Below are positions 8,921-18,092 of a stretch of 64,000 bases of DNA, piece after piece. This DNA comes from Patiria pectinifera (Eukaryota > Echinodermata > Asteroidea > Valvatida > Asterinidae): positions 4,139,001 to 4,203,000 of the forward strand of contig CM057135.1 of the NCBI GenBank assembly GCA_029964075.1, written 5' to 3'. Both the position numbers and the translations under genes were made by a program. Position 1 is the stretch's first letter. Every line of letters starts with the position of its first letter. The notes beneath the pieces were generated by a model. It saw nothing but the letters and a program-made list of their open reading frames with translations. It did no database searches and was not told where the DNA came from.

Positions 8921-10336
8921 TTATCGCGTTGCCTCGTAAGCTAAAATACCCATACCAACGATAGCTAATATTCCTACCGTCAACGATAATTTTTCGTCTT
9001 GGTGAGTTTGTAGTTTAGTGGGCTCTTGGGTTAAAACTGTAGGTGTTGATGCTGGTGTTGGCGCTGGTGTTGGTGAGGGTGTAGGTGCAGGTGTTGGTGC
9101 TACAACATCGTTCGTCATAGGCTCTGGGGGTGTTGGTGGCGCGACGTCATCGGTGTCATCAAAAGAGTCGTCCGGTTGAGGTTGTGAGTTTAAATCTGGC
9201 ACCAAACCAGTGTTCATACTCTGGGTAGCGATTTGAAGATTGTTGTTATAGCCGTCGTGCGTTCCAACCCTCAAGTTCATATCCGATGGAATTAAATACA
9301 ACCCCGGTTTCACGACAAAATTTAAAGGCGTTCTGGCATACTGCAAAGAGTCTTGAAATTGATCGATACTCGTTTCCATGTCGTCTGCTGCATTGATGAT
9401 ATCTTCAACGATGACGTTAAATTGTCTCTGAGCGTCTAATCCGGTTCCCGGTGATAATACGCTCGTTTTTGTTTGAGCCTGCGCACCGAGTAAAGCGTAC
9501 ACGTAAGATCTAATTGATTCGTTGATCTTTATGATTCCCGCGGAGGTAAACGAACTCTTGGCGGGTATAAAATCTAACCAAGCCTTTTGTACCGATTCAT
9601 TTTGTTCGATGTAAATAACCGTCCAAGGAACGTAAAGGCTTCCACTCTTTTTGGGACTGTCTAGACCGTGATAGCCGCCGTAAAGAACGTTGGGTTTGTT
9701 GGGTAATGCTTTATCGTATTCACCAACCGCCACAAACTTGCCTTTATTAAAGATATATGAGGTACCTAAACCGTTAGAGTTTGTGTCTCTCGTCTGTTTA
9801 AAAGACTTGTTTTGATCTATGCCAAACAACAAGCAGGTATCGGTAAATGCTCTGTGATTATAACTGTTGTCTAGAGCGTTAAATGCGTCATCTCCCGGTA
9901 AAGGAGCGGCAAAGTCGTACAGGATCTTTCTAACCGTAAAATATAAATGAAAGTTAAAGATGGCCCAAACGTAACGGTTGCTCGCGTTTAAAAGATCGAA
10001 TCCAATACCGCAGCCCGTAGTAGCGCAGTAGATCGCAAAATTTAACTGATTTTGATAAAACGACATGGGGTGTGATTTCCAACGATCTACATCCTCATCC
10101 GTCTCAACGTGAGGCAATTTGTAGTCCGAGGTTAAGTCGGGAAACATGGTTAAAAACCCGTTGGTATTATTAACTATGACCTCCAGTTCACTGGGTTTAG
10201 TGCTGTTTAAAAACTTTGCTTGGGGTGCAGCTTGATGTTTTAGCTCGTTTGCCTTGGCTACATTTTGATTTACTTGTCTCGTTACCTGATCGGCTATCGA
10301 TTGTATCTGCTTTTTTAACGACTTAAAATCACTCAT
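8921..10336 (-). CDS. 471-aa virion-like protein with C-terminal anchor
   Basis: Unrecognised, but probably a conserved Polinton accessory or structural protein. It starts with an amphipathic basic helix (about 1-35), followed by a large globular domain (about 55-370) with a Gly/Cys-rich segment (CATTGCGIGF) and many aromatics, an acidic and Pro-Thr-Ala repeat linker (about 385-435), and a C-terminal membrane helix (about 450-468, VGILAIVGMGILAY). The linker resembles that of the convergent 417-aa protein. Intact here; copy 2 has lost one T near its start codon. The promoter is shared with the divergent penton-like gene. Confidence 0.85.
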   Translation of the reverse strand: MSDFKSLKKQIQSIADQVTRQVNQNVAKANELKHQAAPQAKFLNSTKPSELEVIVNNTNGFLTMFPDLTSDYKLPHVETDEDVDRWKSHPMSFYQNQLNFAIYCATTGCGIGFDLLNASNRYVWAIFNFHLYFTVRKILYDFAAPLPGDDAFNALDNSYNHRAFTDTCLLFGIDQNKSFKQTRDTNSNGLGTSYIFNKGKFVAVGEYDKALPNKPNVLYGGYHGLDSPKKSGSLYVPWTVIYIEQNESVQKAWLDFIPAKSSFTSAGIIKINESIRSYVYALLGAQAQTKTSVLSPGTGLDAQRQFNVIVEDIINAADDMETSIDQFQDSLQYARTPLNFVVKPGLYLIPSDMNLRVGTHDGYNNNLQIATQSMNTGLVPDLNSQPQPDDSFDDTDDVAPPTPPEPMTNDVVAPTPAPTPSPTPAPTPASTPTVLTQEPTKLQTHQDEKLSLTVGILAIVGMGILAYEATR

Positions 10337-10376
10337 TATTTTAGTTTCAGTTTTAATATAAAAGACTTTAAAATAA
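10337..10376. promoter_or_regulatory. Bidirectional promoter between 471-aa and penton-like genes
   Basis: The 40-bp spacer contains TTTTAATATAAAAG, which reads as CTTTTATATTAAAA on the other strand, followed by AAAATAA before the rightward ATG. The spacer recurs at 45149-45189 with one inserted A. Position and recurrence support promoter activity in both directions. Confidence 0.6.
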
Positions 10377-11556
10377 ATGCATTCGTTTCACTTGTTTCAA
10401 AATCAGCAGATGTGTAAATTAGAACACGTTGTAGATAATTTAAACTGTCAAAAATCTATCCTAGACCCTCGGCGGTTGTTTAACGCCGGATATTTTAATA
10501 TTTCCAGCGCCACGGATATTGATTGGTTTACGCAAATAGATGGGAGACCCGCGTTTACCACAGATGAACCTCCCGTCATACCCGAGGAGTTTCTTTCATA
10601 TGTACACATAACAACGTCGGATAGAGATTTGATAGAGCGATTGTTACCCGATATACCATACCACTATTTAGTTAACGATGAAAATGTTTTACAAAAACTA
10701 TAAACGATCTTATAAAAGCGTACGAAGACGATAGACTAGAATCCGTTTTAGAATCAAACAAAAGAAAAGAGCTATTATAGCTGAACGGCGAGGGTTGATT
10801 TTAGCCGCCATGAATTCAGAAACACCAAAAACTGAATTAGAACTTAATACGCTTCAATCTTTAGTAAGAATATTATTTGTTAGAGAAAGAAAAATCTTTG
10901 AAGGTGAGGAATTGGCTTTAAAGTTTATTGAAGGAGAAATGGGTGCGAGCGAGTTGAGCGAGTTGAGAGATAGTAGAGAAGCAGGAGTGATTATAAGAGG
11001 AAGTCTTATCGTGACGGGTGATGATTTCGATTTTATTCCTCCGAGTCATTTAGAGCCGTTGCCACTCGGAAGTATCGGTTCGGTCATCATACCACCGGGG
11101 TGGTACGACGTCGATTGGTTCGATTTCATTTTAAATTCTATACCCGGGGTAAGTTTTCGAGTATTTAGAGAATCTAAAAAGGTGACGTTGGTGATAACCG
11201 ACGTAAATCTCAAATTGCGCTTGAACAGAGAAGTCTCTCGATTACTCAATTTACCCAAAGGAAGACTGGTACCCAAAGTGGTGTACACGGGGTATTACGA
11301 TGTTAATCCGTTTAAATTTTTGTTTATTCGCTGCCCGCAATTAAGTACGAGTGAAAACTTTTTTAATGGTCGACCGTCTGACATCTTGAAAATCGTACCC
11401 GTGGCTACGCGCAAACCCCAGCCTGATAGAGTCGAGGATTTCAAAAAACTTAAAAACGGTATAATCGACAAACTGACATTTTCTATCAGCGGTGAAAAAG
11501 GACAGGTATTCAACAATAAGGGTGAGGGTATCATTATCGAGTTGGAGATCTTTTAA
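10377..11556 (+). CDS. Penton-like minor capsid protein, frame-broken
   Basis: About 390 residues over two open segments (10377-10703 and 10795-11556), with breaks near 10695 and about 10770, both at A runs that are one base longer in copy 2. The C-terminal half is beta-rich and carries the signature layout of Polinton minor capsid proteins: a PPGWYDV turn, then LFIRCPQL, an NGRPSDILKIVPV segment, and a final LTFSISGEKG strand pair. This suggests a single jelly-roll vertex protein. The assignment is by pattern and context; a fold prediction is needed to confirm it. Confidence 0.68.
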
Positions 11557-11582
11557 TTTTAAAATCTTTTATATTAAAAACA
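11557..11582 (+). promoter_or_regulatory. TATATTAAA promoter motif
   Basis: TTTTAAAATCTTTTATATTAAAAAC directly precedes the ATG at 11583. It is one of the clearest instances of the motif and is repeated at 46368-46393. Confidence 0.55.
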
Positions 11583-12236
11583 TGAGTGTAGATGGTAAGG
11601 CGTTATACCCCGATATTTCTGGAGATGTACTCCAATTACGTAGTAACGAAGAAACAAAAGTGTTCAGACTTAAAAAGATTGAAGAGATTCGATCTTTAAT
11701 CTTGAAAGAGAGAGACCACCGTGAGCGCACTTATAAAAAAATAAAGAGAATGATCGACACTATTCATTACGTAGAGATAGGATTAGAAGGATTGGGGGCT
11801 ATAGCGGGGCTGTCAGTATTCCCGCTCTCTTGGGTGTTATATCAGCCCCGTTGGATTGGTGCTAGAAGGAACGTTTATAGGCGCTTTTGGTGTAGATATT
11901 CTGCTTAGAATCACGTCTAAGCGATTATCCGCCAAGCTGAAAAAGCACGACCAGATTAAAATATTAGCAGACTCCAAACTTAACACGATTGAAGAATACG
12001 TGTCTCAAGCCATCAACGACGGAGATATATCGCACGAAGAGTTCTTATTGATTACGAGAGAGCTCGCAAAATTTAACGAGCTTAAGCAAACAATTAGAAC
12101 AAAGACCAGCACAAAGCTTCAAAAAATTAAAAACGATAGAGACTTTGAAAAAGAAGTTAAAAAACGGGTAGACGAACGGCTGGCAAAAGAAAAAAAATCT
12201 CTTATCGAAAAACTTACAAGTTCAAATTCTCGGTAA
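11583..12236 (+). CDS. Membrane/coiled-coil protein, frame-broken
   Basis: Copy 2 (46394-47131) shows the uninterrupted form. It has an N-terminal charged coil (about 25-60), a Gly/Ala-rich hydrophobic block (about 65-105) and a long Lys/Glu-rich helical C-terminal half. Here two one-base losses in G and C runs at about 11805-11855 disrupt the hydrophobic block; the C-terminal part is open at 11856-12236. An A-run difference near 12190 makes this copy stop at 12234-12236, whereas copy 2 reads on through PPSY and PSAP motifs. Function unknown; membrane association is likely. Confidence 0.72.
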
Positions 12237-12264
12237 ATAAACATTATGAAAGCGATCCGCCGAG

Positions 12265-12738
12265 TTATACCTCTATTTCACCTCTTAGGGCAACACCCTC
12301 GGCCCCGCCTTTATTGTAGTGGTCATCGTATCTTTTTAGTGCTTTATTAAATTGATTTTGAGTCACTTTAAATAAATCTTTAACTCGTTCTTTGTTCCAT
12401 CCAACGACGTGATGATAACACGCCGCTATTAACGACCGTTTTACGCATCCGTTTCCCCTCAATGTTTTGTAATTAACGAGCTCGTTATATTTATTGATTG
12501 TTTCTTGGACATCTTCTGAGTCTTGCTCTGGACAAACAGAAAATATAAGTTTCTCCACAGTTTTTCTTTTGTTTCTTTTTAAAGTTGACCAATTGATACG
12601 ATCTTCTTGCGCATTTTCTGCCGAAAAATCAAAGTAACGTGAAACTATTTCACCGCACGTTTCACAAACTAAAAAACCATTCTCGATGATTATATGATGA
12701 TCGCACTGATCTGTTTTATTAGATAGCTCGAGGTTCAT
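12265..12738 (-). CDS. TFIIB-like zinc-ribbon / cyclin-like transcription factor
   Basis: 157 residues, identical in both copies. The N-terminus has a zinc ribbon of TFIIB style: C12-x2-H15, then C25-x2-C28 with CETCGEIVSRYFDF. A helical region (about 75-145) with KRSLIAACYHHVVG and a following helix-turn-helix-like stretch resembles a TFIIB cyclin repeat. I infer a promoter-recognition factor that recruits RNA polymerase II to the element's own AT-rich boxes. The family's usual length is over 300 residues, so this is a minimal one-repeat form. It is the last gene before the right terminal repeat, reads inward, and has an AT-rich leader at 12739-12780. Confidence 0.68.
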   Translation of the reverse strand: MNLELSNKTDQCDHHIIIENGFLVCETCGEIVSRYFDFSAENAQEDRINWSTLKRNKRKTVEKLIFSVCPEQDSEDVQETINKYNELVNYKTLRGNGCVKRSLIAACYHHVVGWNKERVKDLFKVTQNQFNKALKRYDDHYNKGGAEGVALRGEIEV

Positions 12739-12832
12739 TTATTAAAAATGATTTATTTGTTTAAATAAAGTTTTTAAAATAGACAGAGGGAGATGCCTAG
12801 ACAGAGGGAGATATGGGGTTTGTCGCCGTACC

Positions 12833-13076
12833 CCCCACTTATAATATAACAACTCGGAGAGAGAAGAGATATATTTGGGGAGCTAGAGGGGAGATATATT
12901 TGGGGAGCTAGACAGATATATTTGGGGAGGGATCTATTTGGGGGCGGGGATCATTGGAAAGGGAGGGAGGCAGAGACGGGGGAGGGGATAAAGTCTGGTA
13001 CCCTGGCTTCTCCCCATTGGCCCTGTACTACCCCCAGACCTATGGCAAAGTCTGGAATCCCCCACTAATACCTACT
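12833..13076. repeat. Right terminal inverted repeat of copy 1
   Basis: About 244 bp starting CCCCACTTATAATATAAC and ending CACTAATACCTACT at 13076. It matches the right end of copy 2 and, inverted, the left end of copy 2. G/A-rich internal sub-repeats (ATATTTGGGGAGCTAGA) are present. The terminal bases read AGTAGG from outside, with the AG ends typical of Polintons. Confidence 0.9.
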
Positions 13077-13171
13077 CATACACTCCACTCAATTCAAAAT
13101 TCTGATGTGTCAAACAGTTTGGCTAGGTTTAGTCGACTTTGTATTAATGAGAGTCTACTGTTCATGTACAT

Positions 13172-16100
13172 TTACATGTTCTTCTCACCTTTGATGGCCT
13201 TGATAATATGAACAGGGAGACCAGGCCGCTCCCTGCTACCTTCTGCACAGCTGCTTGCCAGCTTATCTTCAGAGAAGAGGGCCTGAAGCAGGTTTCTGAC
13301 CAGTTTTGCGGGTGCTCCCTTTGCTGAGGAGATGCAAGAATCCCGAGTGACCTTCTTCATGACCACTCCTCCAACATCGACCATCTCATGGCCACTGGCT
13401 GAATCTTGGCCTGGAGCAGGGGCTGGAGCAGGGGCTGGAGCAGGGGCTGGAGCAGGGGCTGGAGCAGGGGCTGCAGGGGCATGGGCTGGTGCAGGGGTGG
13501 GGGCCGGGGCGGGGACCAGAGCAGGGGCCACTGGTGCCTTATGGGCTGGAGCTTTAACCCCAACACACGATGATAAGTACTTGATAAATTGCCTTGTTGA
13601 TGGCACCATTAGGTGCTCTTCCAGTTTTTGGCAATTGCATTTCTGCAGGTGTCCTTGCTGGAGTTGCTTGATCAAGTCCTCCTGTTCTTGAAGCTTACAT
13701 CTCAGATCTTCGTTCACACGAACCTGTTCTTCGAATGCCTCTTGGAGGGAGGAGTCTGCATGATCTTTCTCATCGAACTCCGACACATTTTGCATTTCTA
13801 CATCGCTGTCTAGATCGAGTAGTGATCTCATGTGAAATCCATACACACCAGACACTGGTGTGGCTGTGCCACTACCATCACTTGTTGATGGCACAACTGG
13901 CGTAGCTAGTGGCTTCGAAAAGCTACTTGTTGAGGGCTGGTCCAATTGAAATTGGTCCTTCAGTAGTCTAGCCACCATCATTTCCTGAGCTGCGATTTCA
14001 GCAGCCTTCGCCTTGGCATCTTCTGTCTTCTGCTTCTTGACTTTAGAAGATGAGGCTTTTGGTGTAGCCTTTGTGGTGTCTTTTTTCTGAAAGCATAATG
14101 ATAAGTCATAAATTTCATGACATTGATAAGTTAAAAATCATTTATCATTATTCTCTTTTATGAAATTGTGCACAAATCTATACATGTATGCCTTTGGCCT
14201 CATTTGTTTATTAATCTGATTCACCAAAAAGTGAAAAATTCACATCAATCCGGAAAATTGAGAAAAAAGGAAAACAATATATCTAAATGCTTCGATAGCA
14301 ATTCAGTCAATTGAGGCCACCATTCAGACCTCCTTCACAAAGTCCATGGGCCATGACAGAAAAAGTTCAAGTTTCATCAAATTATTTTTCCACTCCATGT
14401 ATGGAATTCTTTCCGTGGGGGCTTTCAATTTTCAAAAGTTGCTAACTTTACCCGGGCAGATTTTGAAAAGTTTGCATTTACATTGAGCAATTTCATATCC
14501 GAAACCATGTCCCAATACTGGACGGGCGCACCATTACGTGTACTGTAAAAGACGCCCCAAAATGTTTTCCCCACTTACATGTATTGCCTGACAAGGGGAA
14601 CAAAATTAAGAAAATATTTCTCTTGCATTTTATCAGAAAATCACTCATAATGTGTACAAGTAGGCCATCAGCCTCGGTCCAAAATTTTGGTCACCAATAT
14701 CAAATGAGGGGAATAATCGTCATAACGATTTTTGACAAGGTAAACACCTCCAAAATTAGAAATACATGTATGTGATAGCATTGCAGAGGTGGCATTTTTT
14801 TGTTTGGTGTTATCACCAATTTTTTTTTTTTCAAAACGTCCATCAAAATGCTTGTAACCACTCCAGGGGTGGTATACCTTGCGAATGCGCACTGCATCAT
14901 TTATGCCCTGATTTGATACTGCCCAAACCCCCAGGCTGATGACCTAAAATTACCTTCTGTTACTACAAAAGTACAATGCACTTACCTCTTTGTGAACGTT
15001 CTTCCTTTTGGAGGGGCTCTTATGAGGACTGGTTTGATTGTGCGCTTTTCTCAATTGGCTGAGTTGCTTTGATGCATCATCTTTGTTTGCTAAAAGAAAA
15101 AACAATACATGTAGGTAGAAACCATTGTTAAGCATCCTAGAACAAATATTTTGTCGTGACTGCACTTGCTGCATTGACAGTGTTGCTTTTTAGGTACATG
15201 TAAATGGGCCTTAAAGATAACTTTTTATAAAACATTGTTTTACAATGTTACGACTAATAGCCCAAAAGACTTTCAGTTCTTGGCAGCTGTAGAGTATTTT
15301 TTAAGACAAACAGAACACAGTGTAAAACAATGTGCTTTCATAACTTGCTGTAAAGTGATGTATAATTAAACTGTAGTATTAATGCACAATTTAGGGTGAC
15401 TGCAAACCTTAGAGAACAGATTATAAAGCAACACAAGTTAAAAATAATGGAACTTCATCACATCATGAAGTATGATGTAGTACTATGTATATGTACATGT
15501 ATGTCTCATCTATAGATATATTTGCAGCACTGAGACTGAATGGACAGGTCTGTACTGTGCATCGTAGTACATACATGATATATATATAACATTGTATATT
15601 TACCTGCAATGACAACAACCTTTCCTTCATACATCCTCCCATCTGTCCATTTTGCCATGCAACTGTCGCCCTCTTCTATCGCTGATTCTTGCAGAGATTT
15701 GCCACTAGCCTCATGCTCCACTTCCGTGCCTTTTAAGACTCCGCTAAGTTGACCGTCAAAATATTTGACTACTACCCACTTAACTGAAAAAAAAGTTTTA
15801 TTGTATATTGGTAAAATATATACATTTTGTATAAAATGATATTGATGAGGATGTGATGAGGAAAAGAACAAAGAGGTGACCATACTTTACTCTAGAGAAA
15901 AGGGTAAAGCCACATTTTTACACTTCTGTCGGATTTTTCCCAGCCTTAACATAAAACAGCACATGATACCTGAAAAAAATTTGCAACCTAACAAAAGTGA
16001 ACATGTTGAACCTGTTCACATGCTGTTTCTCAGTTCCAGCATGTCCAGATTCATGTCTTATCATCATTTTTGCAATGAATGACCTTCATTGAGATGCGAT

Positions 16101-16645
16101 ATGAAGGTAAAAGTGATATCACTTATCAGGTTGCATTATTTTTTTCCAAATTCATGATGGGATGGGAAAAAATGTTGCAACCTGACGCCACCTCAGCGGT
16201 TGTCATGGTTGTGTGCAACGTCTAGGGAGAGTCAAGACAATTTTTGAAGTAGGTCTATTTCTTATTAATTGGAAATATTTCTCAATCCCAGACATGCCAG
16301 ATTAATGTCTCATCAATAATTTTTGAACTGTTGAAATAACTGACCTTCATTGAGATGATAGGCCTATATGAAGTGGAAATAAGTGGCGTCAGGTTGCAAC
16401 TTTTTTTTTTCAATTACAGCCTAGCACTACAACATCATACATTTTACATCATGTACATGTTATGTACATGTACAATGATGTAGCATAGGCCTGGGCCATA
16501 GCCTACATCATCATTACATGTACATGTACTTAAAATTAAATTAAACTTAAGTTAAGTTAAAGCCGATTCTTGGCCATGAATTTTACTTACGTTCGTCGTA
16601 ATGGTACGTCCTAACCGACCGACGTTCGAGGGTTTTTGATGTCAT
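13172..16645 (-). CDS. BEN-domain protein, four exons
   Basis: Host gene. Exons on the minus strand: 16591-16645, 15604-15783, 14986-15089 and 13172-14086. All junctions have GT/AG borders and phases match, giving 417 codons. The N-terminal exons hold a Trp/Tyr-rich domain (KWVVVKYFDG...MAKWTDGRMYEG) of the sort found before BEN domains. The last exon has a coiled coil (about 215-250), a Pro-Ala dipeptide tract of variable length and a C-terminal BEN domain (KLVRNLLQALFSEDKLASS...). BEN proteins act in chromatin and DNA binding. The stop codon lies 95 bp from the end of Polinton copy 1, and no AATAAA is seen between. The start at 16645 is the ATG that matches the first donor; a longer upstream frame exists. 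Confidence 0.85.
13411..13515. repeat. 12-bp minisatellite coding the Pro-Ala tract
   Basis: Tandem GCTGGAGCAGGG units, degenerate toward the right end, lie inside the last exon of the BEN gene and encode alternating Pro and Ala on the minus strand. Length variation between alleles is likely. Long antisense frames here are by-products of the repeat. Confidence 0.85.
15960..16160. repeat. Dispersed short repeat, related to 18685-18800
   Basis: The segment with CATGTCTTATCATCATTTTT and AATGAATGACCTT recurs nearly unchanged at about 18690-18750 and in diverged form at 16285-16360, beside the inverted-repeat ends of the neighbouring MITE. It looks like a nonautonomous element family. No coding function. 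Confidence 0.6.
16174..16400. mobile_element. MITE with 18-bp perfect inverted ends, first intron of BEN gene
   Basis: Ends GTTGCAACCTGACGCCAC (16174-16191) and its exact inverse (16383-16400), with A and T runs just outside each end. It is 227 bp long with no coding capacity and lies between exons 1 and 2 of the BEN gene. The superfamily is not assignable. Confidence 0.65.
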
Positions 16646-17224
16646 AGCTGGACTTCGAAGTTGGAGCCAAAACGGACGAACGATCACGATCGACGATTTC
16701 ACTGAAAACTCTGATTTAAAAATCTGCGTAGCAAACCCGCTGACGACTGCACTTGACTGGTCACGTTTTGTTCGCAATTTTGGTGACAATGACGGCGGCA
16801 CCCAATTCCAAAACAACTCGAAAGTAGGCCTACTGCAGTGTGAATGTTAAATCACCTAATCATACGATATATTCAAGCAAAATTCAGTAGAAACTTTCGG
16901 CTCAAAGGAAACGAAAATGACGTAGATACGTGGCAAGAGTCCGTAGCGGTATGTGCGGCGCCGAAAGTTTAAACGTGTACGTCCAAAGGATTCTGGGAAG
17001 TCATGACGTCATGACATGTCCGATTGTGAGATGGACGTTAACTGGCGATTGATTGAAAATATAAATATTTTTTTTTAATGATTAATAACCAAAAAAATAT
17101 TCGCAGTATATTGTGATTGAAAATAATGTATTATAACATTAATAAAAAAAAAAAGGAAAAAAGTCGAACGTACGTCACGACGAATAGACGAATAACGTAC
17201 CAGTAGTCTGGCTCCAATATGCAC
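16646..17224. promoter_or_regulatory. Head-to-head promoter region, BEN side
   Basis: The 1.45-kb gap between the BEN start (16645) and the tnp2-gene start (18093) is richer in CpG than its surroundings at both flanks (about 16600-17030 and 17500-17890), consistent with a shared, divergently used promoter. No single core promoter motif is decisive. Confidence 0.45.
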
Positions 17225-17706
17225 ATCACTGATCTCTATATAAAGACTGGATAGCTAATAAAGAGCCGCACAATGTACGAATTTGACTCCATATTGGTGA
17301 GACCGGCTGGTGATCTACAAAGGACAAGTTGCCGTTTATATAGACAGCATGATTTCTTTTGTAACGTCGCGGTTCACTTGACTTATATTTTGACCACCAC
17401 CACTGACCAAGGTTAACTACAATTTTTTTTAGCGTCGTGGTTACTAAACTCGCAAATATCACTTTTTAGGCGTTTTGCAATGATAATCACTACGGAAATG
17501 TGTCCCTTTTAGAACATCATAATATGTGTACGTGACCAAAATGCGCGTCAACTGTTGATACAACGCGCGCCTATTTACGCGTAGAACGTTCGTATTATAC
17601 GCGGCCATCTTCGTGAGACCGGGGGCGAATTGGTCAATATGCAAAGTCTTCTGTGTGAATGTTGTATGCATATCCGCTATCCAGTCTTTATATAGAGATC
17701 AGTGAT
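17225..17706. mobile_element. 482-bp MITE in the divergent promoter
   Basis: Perfect 31-bp terminal inverted repeats at 17225-17255 and 17676-17706, beginning ATCACTGATCTCTATATAAA. They are flanked by the direct repeat GCAC (17221-17224 and 17707-17710). There is no transposase frame. Each terminal repeat carries a TATATAAAG box pointing inward. The superfamily is not assignable from the ends alone. Confidence 0.82.
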
Positions 17707-18092
17707 GCACATGCATTAGCGGCTGCAACCAGGCATTTTCCCGTCATGCCTGAAAATAGAGTCTGTTTACGGAGGCCTACACATATGCACATGCACGAGG
17801 GGAGGAGTCGTCAACTAGACCGGATGCACTTCCGGCCGGCTACGCGTACAGGCTGTACTTGTACACGTACAATATGTACACGTGTACGGTGACGGTGTAG
17901 ATGTGCCACGAACACGGTTGCCTGGTGTGGTGGTGTTACTGACTGCTGACCACGCTAGCTGTTCGCTTGATTTTTCAGTTTCTGACGATTATTTGCAAAC
18001 GAAAGCATACTTGAGTTGAGAAGTTTTGCAAAGCAACATATTTCTTGTTATCGCAAGTACGTGGTTGAGAAGTTGGACCAGGGTGTAGAACG

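Larger units (their letters stand above)
1..13076 (+). mobile_element. Polinton/Maverick-type element, copy 1 (left end outside window)
   Basis: Virus-like self-synthesising transposon, identified by family B polymerase, DDE integrase, capsid-like, packaging ATPase and penton-like genes, and by near-identity gene by gene with the complete copy at 31430-47888. The window opens inside the polymerase gene, so the left terminal repeat and polymerase N-terminus are missing. The right terminal repeat ends with CCTACT at 13076, directly followed by host DNA (CATACA...). That right flank differs from the flank of copy 2, so this is a separate insertion and not a tandem duplication of a larger block. 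Several genes carry one-base frame breaks. The right boundary is secure; the target duplication cannot be checked. Confidence 0.93.

Noticed and set aside
13332-13691. 119-codon plus-strand frame opposite the BEN gene
   Set aside because: A by-product of the GC-rich Pro-Ala minisatellite; the minus-strand frame has splice and domain support.
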